DNA of 64,000 nt, taken from contig NZ_JACHMQ010000001.1 of the NCBI RefSeq assembly GCF_014208105.1, positions 7,874,001 to 7,938,000 of the forward strand. The letters run 5' to 3'. Positions 57,257 to 64,000 of this stretch are shown one piece after another (the first letter of the stretch is position 1; every line of letters starts with the position of its first letter). A program made the translations under genes and the position numbers. The stretch is from Actinomadura coerulea. GTDB taxonomy: Bacteria > Actinomycetota > Actinomycetes > Streptosporangiales > Streptosporangiaceae. The notes beneath the pieces are model-generated. The model searched no databases and was not told where the DNA came from. It saw only the letters and a list, made by a program, of their open reading frames with translations.

Positions 57257-58443
57257 AGGAGTTCGTCCACTACGTGTTCCGCGATTGCCAGGGAGGATGT
57301 CGCGGCGGGGGAGGGGGCGTTGCGGATGGTGGTGATCGGGCCCAGGCGGCCGATGCGGAAGTCGTCCACGAGCGTGCCGTCCGGGTCGACCGCCTGGGCG
57401 CGGACGCCGGCGGGCGCCGGGACGACGTCGGCCGTGGTGAGTTCGGGGACGAAGCGGCGCGCCTCGGCGACGAACGCCCGCGTGAGCCCCGAGCCGTACA
57501 GCTCGCGCGCGCCCGTCCGCCAGTGCCGCCGCGCCAGACGGCGGAAGCCGGGCCAGCGGACCGCCTCCCAGAGGTCCGCGGGACGGACGTCGCGCCGCCG
57601 GTAGCCCTCCCTGGCGAGGGCGAGGACGGCGTTCGGGCCGACGTCCACACCGCCGTCCACGCGCCGGGTGAAGTGGACGCCGAGGAACGGGTAGCGCGGG
57701 TCGGGCACGGGATAGATGAGGCCGCGCACGAGATCCGTCCGGGACGGGACGAGCCGGTAGTACTCGCCGCGGAACGGGACGATCGCCGGGGCGGGGGAGT
57801 CGCCCGCCAGCCGCGCCACCCGGTCGGACTGGAGGCCGGCGCAGACCACCAGCCGGTCGAAGGCCAGCTCCTCGTGCGGGGAGGCGACCGTGACGCGGTC
57901 GCCCGCCCGGCCGATCCGCACGACCTCGAAGCCGAGCCTGACCTCGCCGCCGCCCGCGGCGACGTCCGCCGCGAACGCGCGGGCCACCGCCGGGAAGTCG
58001 ACGATCGCCGTGGTGGGGGAGTGCAGGGCCGCGACGCCCGCCGCGTGCGGCTCGATCTCGGTCAGCTCGCCGCGGGTCAGCCGCCGCAGCCCGGGGACGC
58101 CGTTGGCCGTGGCGCGGCGCTCGATCTCCTCCAGGGCGGCCGTCTCCGCGGCGTCGCGGGCGACGACGAGCTTGCCGCACTCCTCGTACGGCAGGTTCCG
58201 GTCCGTGCAGAACTCCTTGAGCAGGCCGATGCCGCGCCTGCACAGAGTCGCCTTCAGGGACCCCGGCGCGTAGTAGAGGCCCGCGTGGGCGACGCCGCTG
58301 TTGTGGCCCGTCTGGTGGGCCGCGACACGGTCTTCCTTGTCCAGGACCGTCACCTTCAGCCCCGGACGTTCCAGCGTCAGCCCGCGCGCGATCGCCAGCC
58401 CGACGATGCCCGCGCCGACGACGCCGACCCGTGTCTCCGCCAC
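57253..58443 (-). CDS. lhgO: L-2-hydroxyglutarate oxidase/dehydrogenase
   Basis: An FAD enzyme of the DAO family, 396 residues, that removes L-2-hydroxyglutarate, a by-product of malate dehydrogenase and other enzymes. VGVVGAGIVGLAIARGL is the dinucleotide fold, HQTGHNSGVAHAGLYYAPGS the family-specific stretch, CRRGIGLLKEFC follows, and PFLGVHFTRRVDGGVDVGPN with RNAPSPAATSSLAIAEHV are near the end. Length and motifs fit LhgO throughout. It converges on the esterase gene with a four-base overlap. Confidence 0.88.
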   Translation of the reverse strand: MAETRVGVVGAGIVGLAIARGLTLERPGLKVTVLDKEDRVAAHQTGHNSGVAHAGLYYAPGSLKATLCRRGIGLLKEFCTDRNLPYEECGKLVVARDAAETAALEEIERRATANGVPGLRRLTRGELTEIEPHAAGVAALHSPTTAIVDFPAVARAFAADVAAGGGEVRLGFEVVRIGRAGDRVTVASPHEELAFDRLVVCAGLQSDRVARLAGDSPAPAIVPFRGEYYRLVPSRTDLVRGLIYPVPDPRYPFLGVHFTRRVDGGVDVGPNAVLALAREGYRRRDVRPADLWEAVRWPGFRRLARRHWRTGARELYGSGLTRAFVAEARRFVPELTTADVVPAPAGVRAQAVDPDGTLVDDFRIGRLGPITTIRNAPSPAATSSLAIAEHVVDELL

Positions 58444-58485
58444 ACCCGCACCCTAGCGGGGGCGGGGCTCACCGCTCGCGCGGCG

Positions 58486-58677
58486 TCAGCTCCCGATGCG
58501 CTTGCGCCCCTGCGCCCGCACCCGCTTGCGCTGGGACGGGTCGAGCATCATGTACGCGGCGAACGGCAGGCCGACGGCGCCGAGGATGATCAGTGCGCTC
58601 AGCCACCACGGGAAGACGAACAGGGTCAGGAAGCCGACGACGACTCCGCCGATCGCTACTTTGGTCTGGGTCGACAT
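58486..58677 (-). CDS. Small two-helix membrane protein
   Basis: A 63-residue protein with two closely spaced hydrophobic helices (VAIGGVVVGFLTLFVF and LSALIILGAVGLPFAAYMML) and a basic cytoplasmic tail (DPSQRKRVRAQGRKRIGS). GGAGG is seven bases before ATG 58677, and codon bias is normal, so it is a real gene despite its size. I do not recognise a named family, although such proteins are common beside hisN in related genomes as far as I recall. It lies 122 bases downstream of the phosphatase gene on the same strand. Confidence 0.65.
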   Translation of the reverse strand: MSTQTKVAIGGVVVGFLTLFVFPWWLSALIILGAVGLPFAAYMMLDPSQRKRVRAQGRKRIGS

Positions 58678-58799
58678 CTCGTACCTCCGTTGACGGACCG
58701 CCCACTTGTAGAACGGCCGTCGGGCGACCGCTGTTCCACGATATGTCGCGAGTCGGCCCGAGCGCCATGGCGGAAGCGCCCCGGTCAGGCACGTGCCGG

Positions 58800-59603
58800 T
58801 CAGATGCGCAGGGACAGCTGGCCGCCGCCGAGGGTGCGGAGGACCTCCGCGTGCAGCTTGCCGTTGGTGCACACGACGCTGCCGCCGTCCGGGCCGGGCA
58901 CGCCGGACAGGTCGGTGAACATGCCTCCCGCCTCCTCCACGATGACCTGGAGGGCGGCGAGGTCCCACAGGGACACCTCGGGTTCGGTGGAGATGTCGAC
59001 CGCGCCCTCGGCGACCATCATGTGCGACCAGAAGTCGCCGAACGCCCGCGTCCGCCACACCGAGCGGGTCAGTTCGAGGAAGCGGGGCAGCCGGTCCTGC
59101 TCCTCCCAGCCGCTCAGGCTGGAGAAGGAAAGGGACGCGTCGGACAGGTCGCCCACCGACGAGACGCTCATGCGGGACGCGCGGGTGAGGCTGCGGCCCG
59201 TCCAGGCGCCGCCGCCCCGGGCCGCCCACCAGCGGCGGTTCAGCGCGGGCGCCGACACCACCCCGACGACGATCTCGTCGTTCTCCATCAGGGCGATCAG
59301 GGTGGCCCACACCGGGACGCCGCGTACGAAGTTCTTCGTCGCGTCGATCGGGTCGATGATCCAGCAGCGGTTGCCGTACCCGGTCCTGCCGTACTCCTCG
59401 CCGAGCACCGCGTCGCGCGGACGGGCCCGCTTCAGCGTGCCGCGGATCTGCTCCTCCACGCTGCGGTCGGCGTCGCTGACCGGCGTCAGGTCCGGCTTGG
59501 TCTCGACGTCGAGGTCGAGGGCGCGGAAACGCTTGGTCGTGATGTCGTCGGCCCCGTCCGCCAGCACATGCGCGAGACGCAGGTCATCGGAATAGCCCGC
59601 CAC
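58800..59603 (-). CDS. hisN: Inositol-monophosphatase family phosphatase, probable histidinol-phosphatase HisN
   Basis: A Mg-dependent phosphatase of 267 residues. Metal ligands are in VLGEEYG (Glu-Glu), CWIIDPIDATKNFVRGVP (the D-x-I-D pair) and SLWDLAALQVIVEEAGG (the W-D motif). The combination KNFVRGVPVWATLIAL is typical of actinobacterial HisN rather than SuhB, so histidine biosynthesis is the likely role. The usual DPIDGT is DPIDAT here, a small deviation. GTG 59603 is the start. The gene is divergent from a coiled-coil protein gene. Confidence 0.82.
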   Translation of the reverse strand: MAGYSDDLRLAHVLADGADDITTKRFRALDLDVETKPDLTPVSDADRSVEEQIRGTLKRARPRDAVLGEEYGRTGYGNRCWIIDPIDATKNFVRGVPVWATLIALMENDEIVVGVVSAPALNRRWWAARGGGAWTGRSLTRASRMSVSSVGDLSDASLSFSSLSGWEEQDRLPRFLELTRSVWRTRAFGDFWSHMMVAEGAVDISTEPEVSLWDLAALQVIVEEAGGMFTDLSGVPGPDGGSVVCTNGKLHAEVLRTLGGGQLSLRI

Positions 59604-59652
59604 GGCGAGCCACGCTACCCTGATCACCGCCCGTCCCGACACACGTACCCGG

Positions 59653-59690
59653 GCCGTTCCGGCGTTTCCGGCGTTTCCGGCGTTTCGGGC
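59653..59690. repeat. 9-bp tandem repeat TTCCGGCGT, about four copies
   Basis: GTTCCGGCG-type units repeat four times in a row (the last is TTTCGGGCG) in the gap between hisN and the coiled-coil gene. It may be slippage-prone. Nothing else is visible in the gap. Confidence 0.7.
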
Positions 59691-59757
59691 GGCCGGGTAC
59701 CGGCGCGCCGGGCGCGATGTCCCGCTTCCGGGCGCGGGTGGTGGCAGCATGGGGGCC

Positions 59758-60606
59758 ATGGCGCACGATCTCCCCGAGTGGGTGGCCGAGCTGACCGATC
59801 CACGCCGGGCAGAGACGCTCGACGAGCTCGCCGACCGCCTCGTCCCCCTGGCCGAGCACGCCATCGACGTCTCCCGTCGATTGCAGGCGCAGCTCAACGA
59901 GCTCAACGACCCGTTCAAGCGCGAGGCGCTGTACGGGCGGGTGGAGCGCCTCAAGGCCCGCGTGGGCGAGGCCATGGAGGAGATCACCGCGGAGATCGCC
60001 GCGTCCGGGGAGGAGCGCATCGAGCGGGTCTTCGCCGACTGGACCGACCGCGCGGGCCCCGCCGGCGACGGCGCCCGCGGGCGGGAGATGCGGCGCCGGC
60101 TCGACCGCGACGTCGTCCCGGCGCTGTCCAGGCAGCAGCGGGACGTCGCCGAGCGTGTGGCCGAGCGCACCTCCAAGGCCCTGGAGGAGGCGACGCAGCT
60201 CCTGCTCACCCGGGTCGAGGAGCTGGCCAAGGCGGTCACCGACCTGATCCACGACGTGCTCCCGCTGGCCCGCGAGGGGCTGACGCTCGCCAGCCGGATC
60301 TCGGCCCTGTCCGGCCACGCCCGCAAGTCGGGCCGGGGCCCGGTCCCGGCCGAGCTGAAGGACGCCGGGGCCGAGACGTCCCGGGCGTTCGACGAGGCCG
60401 TCGCGCGGCTGGAGCTGGAGTGGTCGGCGCTCGGCGCCCGGTCCGCGACCGTCCGGGCGGCGCTGCGGGGCGCGGAGGAGGCCGCGTTCAGCCAGGTCAC
60501 CGAGGAGATGACCCGGTGCGTGGAGGATCTCGCGCCCCGGCACGTGCAGGCGCTGAACGAGGCCGAGGCCAAGGCGCGCAGCCTGTTCGAGGAGTCGCGG
60601 GGCTAG
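59758..60606 (+). CDS. Hypothetical all-helical coiled-coil protein
   Basis: A 282-residue charged protein predicted to be almost entirely alpha helix. It contains long heptad-like segments such as ALYGRVERLKARVGEAMEEI, RQQRDVAERVAERTSKALEE and LEEATQLLLTRVEELAKAVT, a mostly soluble composition and one Cys. No enzyme motif is visible and I do not recognise the family. It may be a structural or dynamin-partner-like protein; this is speculative. Start is ATG 59758 (or in-frame ATG 59749). The stop shares CTAG with the convergent oxidoreductase gene. Confidence 0.65.
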   Translation: MAHDLPEWVAELTDPRRAETLDELADRLVPLAEHAIDVSRRLQAQLNELNDPFKREALYGRVERLKARVGEAMEEITAEIAASGEERIERVFADWTDRAGPAGDGARGREMRRRLDRDVVPALSRQQRDVAERVAERTSKALEEATQLLLTRVEELAKAVTDLIHDVLPLAREGLTLASRISALSGHARKSGRGPVPAELKDAGAETSRAFDEAVARLELEWSALGARSATVRAALRGAEEAAFSQVTEEMTRCVEDLAPRHVQALNEAEAKARSLFEESRG

Positions 60607-62099
60607 ACGGCCTGCGGGAAGCGGAACAGCCGTCCGGGGTCGTGCGCGGCCTTCACCTTCCTGAGCCGGTCCAGGTTGGGGCCGTAGTAGGCGTGGGCCC
60701 AGTCCTTCAGGCCGGCGTCGGTGTAGTTCACGTAGGCGGCGCCTCCCAGGTGGGGCTCCATCGCGGCGTGCGTCGCCGACAGCCAGGGGTCGTCAGGCGC
60801 GAGGTACTGGACGCAGAACAGCCCGCCGCGGTGCGGGAAGGCGGTGTCGCCCGGCCCGACGCGCGCGATCGCGGCACCCATCGCGTCCATGAGGACCGAC
60901 CGGTTCCGGACGTCGTTGCCCTTGTCGAACCGGTCGAGCAGAGCGCTGATCGCGTCGTCGGGCAGCGGCCTGTAGGCGATGTGCGACTTCCCCGAGTACT
61001 CGGTGCGGGGGAAGGCGCCGCCGGGCCGCTGCCCCGGCAGGGAGCCCCGCCCGTGGCACCGCTCGATCGACTGCCCGGCGCAGCCGCCCATGAACTTCAT
61101 CGCGTCCATGTAGGACCGGCTCTGGGCGGCGGTCGAGGAGGGATCCGCGCCGACCGCGGCCGTCAGGCGCTCCATGTGGCCGTCGGCGCCGGCGAGCGCC
61201 AGGCCCGTCACCTCGATGACGGGAGACCCCTGATCGGGGCCGGTGTCGAGGTGCAGGCTCGTCCAGACCTCGCCGGGCGCCGCCGGTGCCCAGCGCTGCC
61301 AGCCGCGCACCACGCTCGCCGCCTTCCGCCAGGGCCAGCGCATGCTGAACGGCGTCACGTCGCCGACCTCGTGCGTCCGGAACGTGAAAGACACCGCCAC
61401 GCCGAAGTTGCCGCCGCCTCCGCCCCGGCACGCCCAGAACAAATCCGGGTTCCGCTGCGCGTCGCAGGTCAGGACCCGCCCGTCCGCCGTGACTATCTGG
61501 ACCGCATCCAGGGTGTCGCACGACAGCCCGTAAGCGCGGGACGCCACGCCCAGCCCGCCGCCCAGCGTCAGCCCCGCAACGCCGACCGTGGGGCAGGTTC
61601 CGGACGGGACGCTCACACCGTCGCCGGCGAGCCCGTCGTAGAGGTCGATCAGCCTGGTGCCGGCCCCGACGGCCGCGCGGTCGCCGTCGCGCTTCACGGC
61701 GTCCATGGGGGAGACGTCGATCACGAGGCCGGGACCCGTCGACCAGCCCGCGTAGCTGTGCCCGCCGCACCGCACCGCCACGGGCATCCGCTTCACCGTG
61801 GCGAACGCCACGCATTCCGCGACGTCCTGCGGGGTCTCGCAGTACGCGACGCCCGCCGGGCGGACACGGTCGTAACGCGGGATGTAGAGGCGCCTCGCCT
61901 CCTTGTAGGACGCGTCGGACGGGCGGACCAGCCTTCCGTCCAGGCCGCGTTCCAGGGCGTTCCAGTCGGCGGGCCCGGTCGGCTTCGGCGGGGCGGGCCG
62001 ACCCCTCCGCGGCGGCGTCCGCTCCGCCGAGCACCCGGCGGCGCCGAGGCCGCCGAGTCCGCCGAGGGCCGCCGCCTTGAGCATCGCTCGCCGCTCCAT
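60603..62099 (-). CDS. Berberine-bridge-like FAD oxidoreductase with Tat/lipoprotein signal
   Basis: A 498-residue secreted flavoprotein. The N-terminus MERRAMLKAAALGGLGGLGA then AGCSAE combines a twin-arginine motif with a lipobox cysteine, so the folded enzyme is probably exported by Tat and lipid-anchored. The FAD-binding (PCMH) domain has RCGGHSYAGWS, where the His links to FAD, and SGTCPTVGVAGLTLGGGLGV, whose Cys fits the second covalent link of bicovalent enzymes. The BBE tail is YVNYTDAGLKDWAHAYYGPN. It should oxidise sugars or phenolics; the substrate is unknown. ATG 62099 is chosen over 62123 because it places RR ideally. Confidence 0.87.
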   Translation of the reverse strand: MERRAMLKAAALGGLGGLGAAGCSAERTPPRRGRPAPPKPTGPADWNALERGLDGRLVRPSDASYKEARRLYIPRYDRVRPAGVAYCETPQDVAECVAFATVKRMPVAVRCGGHSYAGWSTGPGLVIDVSPMDAVKRDGDRAAVGAGTRLIDLYDGLAGDGVSVPSGTCPTVGVAGLTLGGGLGVASRAYGLSCDTLDAVQIVTADGRVLTCDAQRNPDLFWACRGGGGGNFGVAVSFTFRTHEVGDVTPFSMRWPWRKAASVVRGWQRWAPAAPGEVWTSLHLDTGPDQGSPVIEVTGLALAGADGHMERLTAAVGADPSSTAAQSRSYMDAMKFMGGCAGQSIERCHGRGSLPGQRPGGAFPRTEYSGKSHIAYRPLPDDAISALLDRFDKGNDVRNRSVLMDAMGAAIARVGPGDTAFPHRGGLFCVQYLAPDDPWLSATHAAMEPHLGGAAYVNYTDAGLKDWAHAYYGPNLDRLRKVKAAHDPGRLFRFPQAV

Positions 62100-62154
62100 G
62101 CCGCCATTGTCGCGCTTGATCATCCTTTGCCGGGCGGGAACCGCGGCGGCGCGG

Positions 62155-63204
62155 CTACTCGGGCTCGCCCTCGCGGGCGGCGAGGAGGCGGCGCAGGGAG
62201 TCCAGGCGCGCCCGGCTGGCGTGGCCCTCCTCGACCCAGCCGTCCAGGCCGCAGTCGTCCTGGAGGTGGTCGCAGCGGGGCGGGCAGCGCTCGGCGGCGC
62301 CCTCGGCGAGGTCGTCGAACGCGCCGAGCACGTTCTCTGGTTCGACGTGCGCGAGGCCGAAGCTGCGCACGCCCGGGGTGTCGATGATCCAGCCGTCGCC
62401 GCCGGGCAGCTCCAGCGCGAGCGCCGAGGAGGAGGTGTGGCGGCCCCGGCCGGTGACGGCGTTGACGTGGCTCACCGCGCGTTCGGCGTCCGGGACGAGG
62501 GCGTTCACCAGTGTCGACTTGCCGACGCCGGAGTGGCCGACGAGCACGCTGGTGCGGCCGGTGAGGCGGCCGCGCAGCTCGCCGAGGTCGCCGCCGCGCT
62601 CGGTCACGACGTAGGGGACGCCGAGCGGCGCGTACTCGGCGACCAGGGCGTCGGGGGAGGCGAGGTCGGCCTTGGTGAGGCAGAGCAGGGGGTCCATGCC
62701 GGCGTCGTAGGCGGCGACGAGCTGCCGGTCGATCATGCGGGGGCGCGGCTCGGGGTCGGCCAGCGCCGTCACGATGACCAGGCTGTCGGCGTTCGCGACG
62801 ATGATCCGCTCGAACGGGTCGGTGTCGTCGGCGGTGCGGCGCAGCGCCGAGGTGCGCGGCTCGACCCGGACGATCCGGGCCAGGGTGTCCTGCGCGCCGG
62901 TGACGTCCCCGACCAGCGCGACGCGGTCGCCCACGACGACGCCCTTGCGGCCGAGCTCGCGGGCCCGCATGGCGGTGACGGCGCGCTCGTCGCCCGTGCC
63001 GGGGTCGGCCAGGCACCGGTAACGGCCGCGGTCCACGGCCGTCACGAGCCCGGGAGAGGCGTCCTCGTGCGCGGGACGGCGGCGGGTGCGCGGCCGCGAC
63101 CCGCGGCGCCCGGGCCGCACCCGGACGTCGTCCTCGTCGTAGTCGTGTTTCCGTGCCAGTGGTCCGTTCCCTGCTGTCAGGCGGACGCCAGCATCGACGT
63201 CCAC
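62155..63204 (-). CDS. rsgA: Ribosome small subunit GTPase RsgA
   Basis: RsgA helps mature the 30S subunit. The 349-residue frame has an OB-fold N-terminal region, a circularly permuted GTPase (LCLTKADL as G4 before VGHSGVGKSTLVNALVPD as G1, then IIDTPGVRSFGL as G3), and a C-terminal zinc module (CPPRCDHLQDDCGL). The conserved N-terminus seems to be ARKHDYDEDDVRVRPG, preceded by CTG at 63159 with AGCAGGGAA upstream. The ATG at 63204 lies inside the end of aroA and adds 15 atypical residues. A rare CTG start is therefore possible. aroA-rsgA adjacency is conserved in actinobacteria. Confidence 0.9.
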   Translation of the reverse strand: MDVDAGVRLTAGNGPLARKHDYDEDDVRVRPGRRGSRPRTRRRPAHEDASPGLVTAVDRGRYRCLADPGTGDERAVTAMRARELGRKGVVVGDRVALVGDVTGAQDTLARIVRVEPRTSALRRTADDTDPFERIIVANADSLVIVTALADPEPRPRMIDRQLVAAYDAGMDPLLCLTKADLASPDALVAEYAPLGVPYVVTERGGDLGELRGRLTGRTSVLVGHSGVGKSTLVNALVPDAERAVSHVNAVTGRGRHTSSSALALELPGGDGWIIDTPGVRSFGLAHVEPENVLGAFDDLAEGAAERCPPRCDHLQDDCGLDGWVEEGHASRARLDSLRRLLAAREGEPE

Positions 63205-64000
63205 TGCCGGGTGAAGTCCGGAAGAGTCTTGCCGACGGTGCCCGGATTCTCCACTTCGATGCCGGGAACGGCCAATCCGAGCAGGGCCGCCGCCATCACC
63301 ATCCGGTGGTCGTCGTAGGTGCGGAAGACGCCGCCGCGCAGCGGGCGCGGGCGGATCTCCAGCCCGTCGGGCAGCTCCCGGACGTCGCCGCCCAGCCCGT
63401 TGATCTCGGCGACCAGCGCGGCGAGCCGGTCGGTCTCGTGGCCGCGCAGGTGCGCGATGCCCGTCAGCCGGGACGGCGAACCGGCCAGCGCCGCGAGGGC
63501 CGCGAGCACCGGCGTCAGCTCGCCGACCTCGTGCAGGTCGGCGTCCAGGCCGCCGAACCCGTCCCCGCCGCGCACGGTCAGCCCGCCGGGCCCGCGCGTC
63601 ACCTCGGCGCCCATCGCGGCGAGCAGCCCGCGCAGCGCGTCGCCGGGCTGGGTGGTCTCGGCCGGCCAGTCCGGGACGGTGACGCGGCCCCCGGTGACCA
63701 GCGCCGCGCCGAGGAACTGCGCCGCGTTCGACAGGTCCGGCTCGATCACCACCTCGCCGCCGCGCAGCGGACCGGGCGCCACGCGCCAGACGTTGTGCCG
63801 CGCCTCGACCTCGGCGCCCGCCGCGCGCAGCATCTGGACGGTCATCGCCAGGTGCGGCGCCGACGGAACCGGCGGCCCCTCGTGCCTGACCTCCACGCCC
63901 TTGTCGAACCGCGGCGCGGCCAGCAGCAGCCCCGACACCAGCTGGGACGACGCCGACGCGTCGATCGTCACCCCGCCTCCGGCCACCGAGCCCGAGCCCC
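63177..64000 (-). CDS. aroA: 3-phosphoshikimate 1-carboxyvinyltransferase (EPSP synthase), N-terminus outside window
   Basis: AroA joins phosphoenolpyruvate to shikimate-3-phosphate in the aromatic amino acid pathway. The C-terminal 274 residues are present. VTIDASASSQLVSGLLLAAP is the shikimate-phosphate-binding signature, EPDLSNAAQFLGAAL and RVTVPDW follow, then AHLRGHETDRLAALVAEING, the catalytic DDHRMVMAAALLGLAVPG, and the tail LPDFTRQWTSML. The frame continues through base 64000. The stop lies within the upstream end of the rsgA open frame, so the two genes are coupled. Confidence 0.95.
   Translation of the reverse strand, partial: GSGSVAGGGVTIDASASSQLVSGLLLAAPRFDKGVEVRHEGPPVPSAPHLAMTVQMLRAAGAEVEARHNVWRVAPGPLRGGEVVIEPDLSNAAQFLGAALVTGGRVTVPDWPAETTQPGDALRGLLAAMGAEVTRGPGGLTVRGGDGFGGLDADLHEVGELTPVLAALAALAGSPSRLTGIAHLRGHETDRLAALVAEINGLGGDVRELPDGLEIRPRPLRGGVFRTYDDHRMVMAAALLGLAVPGIEVENPGTVGKTLPDFTRQWTSMLASA

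Overview
The window is a high-GC actinomycete chromosome segment. GC-ending codons dominate. There is a WhiB7 with its AT-hook tail, a mycoredoxin, a UvrD2-type helicase, an F-type SARP/NB-ARC regulator, and many genes whose -10 hexamer lies 6-7 nt before the start codon, as expected for leaderless mRNAs. The gene mix fits a Thermomonosporaceae/Streptosporangiales genome such as Actinomadura; the genus is an inference. I see no phage, IS transposase or CRISPR array. Two genes run off the window: an acyl-CoA synthetase at the left edge and aroA at the right edge.

Region by region. 1-5.9 kb: acyl-CoA synthetase, a MerR regulator with its own operator, a CGNR zinc-finger protein, a LysR regulator, a PhzF-like isomerase and a DinB/mycothiol-type protein. 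5.9-11.4 kb: a four-gene, tightly overlapping minus-strand operon for an NRPS-independent siderophore (ATP-grasp ligase, two IucA/IucC synthetases, a PLP decarboxylase). Its gene order equals Vibrio pvsA-B-D-E (vibrioferrin) without the exporter pvsC, and an IdeR/DmdR-type iron box lies just upstream. 11.4-32.2 kb: a housekeeping block including nudC, mrx1, uvrD2, tesB, whiB7 with a long attenuator leader, an ABC1 kinase, a DUF2342 metalloprotease-like protein, a UPF0182 membrane protein, moaE and a PDZ/Lon-like protease. Much of this matches the neighbourhood Rv3193c-Rv3199c of Mycobacterium tuberculosis.

32.2-41.5 kb: two nearly identical 252-nt segments, each carrying an initiator tRNA-Met and its terminator, bracket a 9-kb block. 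The block holds an acyl-CoA synthetase, the proline catabolic genes pruB-pruA with a divergent PucR-family regulator, a beta-carbonic anhydrase, a cytochrome P450 and a divergent TetR regulator with a clear operator. 41.6-46.8 kb: an AfsR/SARP-type ATPase regulator divergent from an MFS drug exporter, plus a DUF3054 membrane protein. 46.9-55.5 kb: a lipid-type locus with a fatty-acyl-AMP-ligase-like protein, a PhaC-like hydrolase fused to a degenerate adenylation domain, a CYP136-like P450, an SDR, an MpaB-type oxygenase and a TetR whose 3' end runs into a 79-bp tandem repeat.

55.8-64 kb: carboxylesterase, L-2-hydroxyglutarate oxidase, a small membrane protein, a HisN-type phosphatase, a coiled-coil protein, a berberine-bridge-like Tat oxidoreductase, rsgA and aroA. 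The most notable systems are the vibrioferrin-like operon under iron control, the complete whiB7 attenuation leader with a ~126-codon upstream ORF, and the hydrolase-ligase fusion locus.
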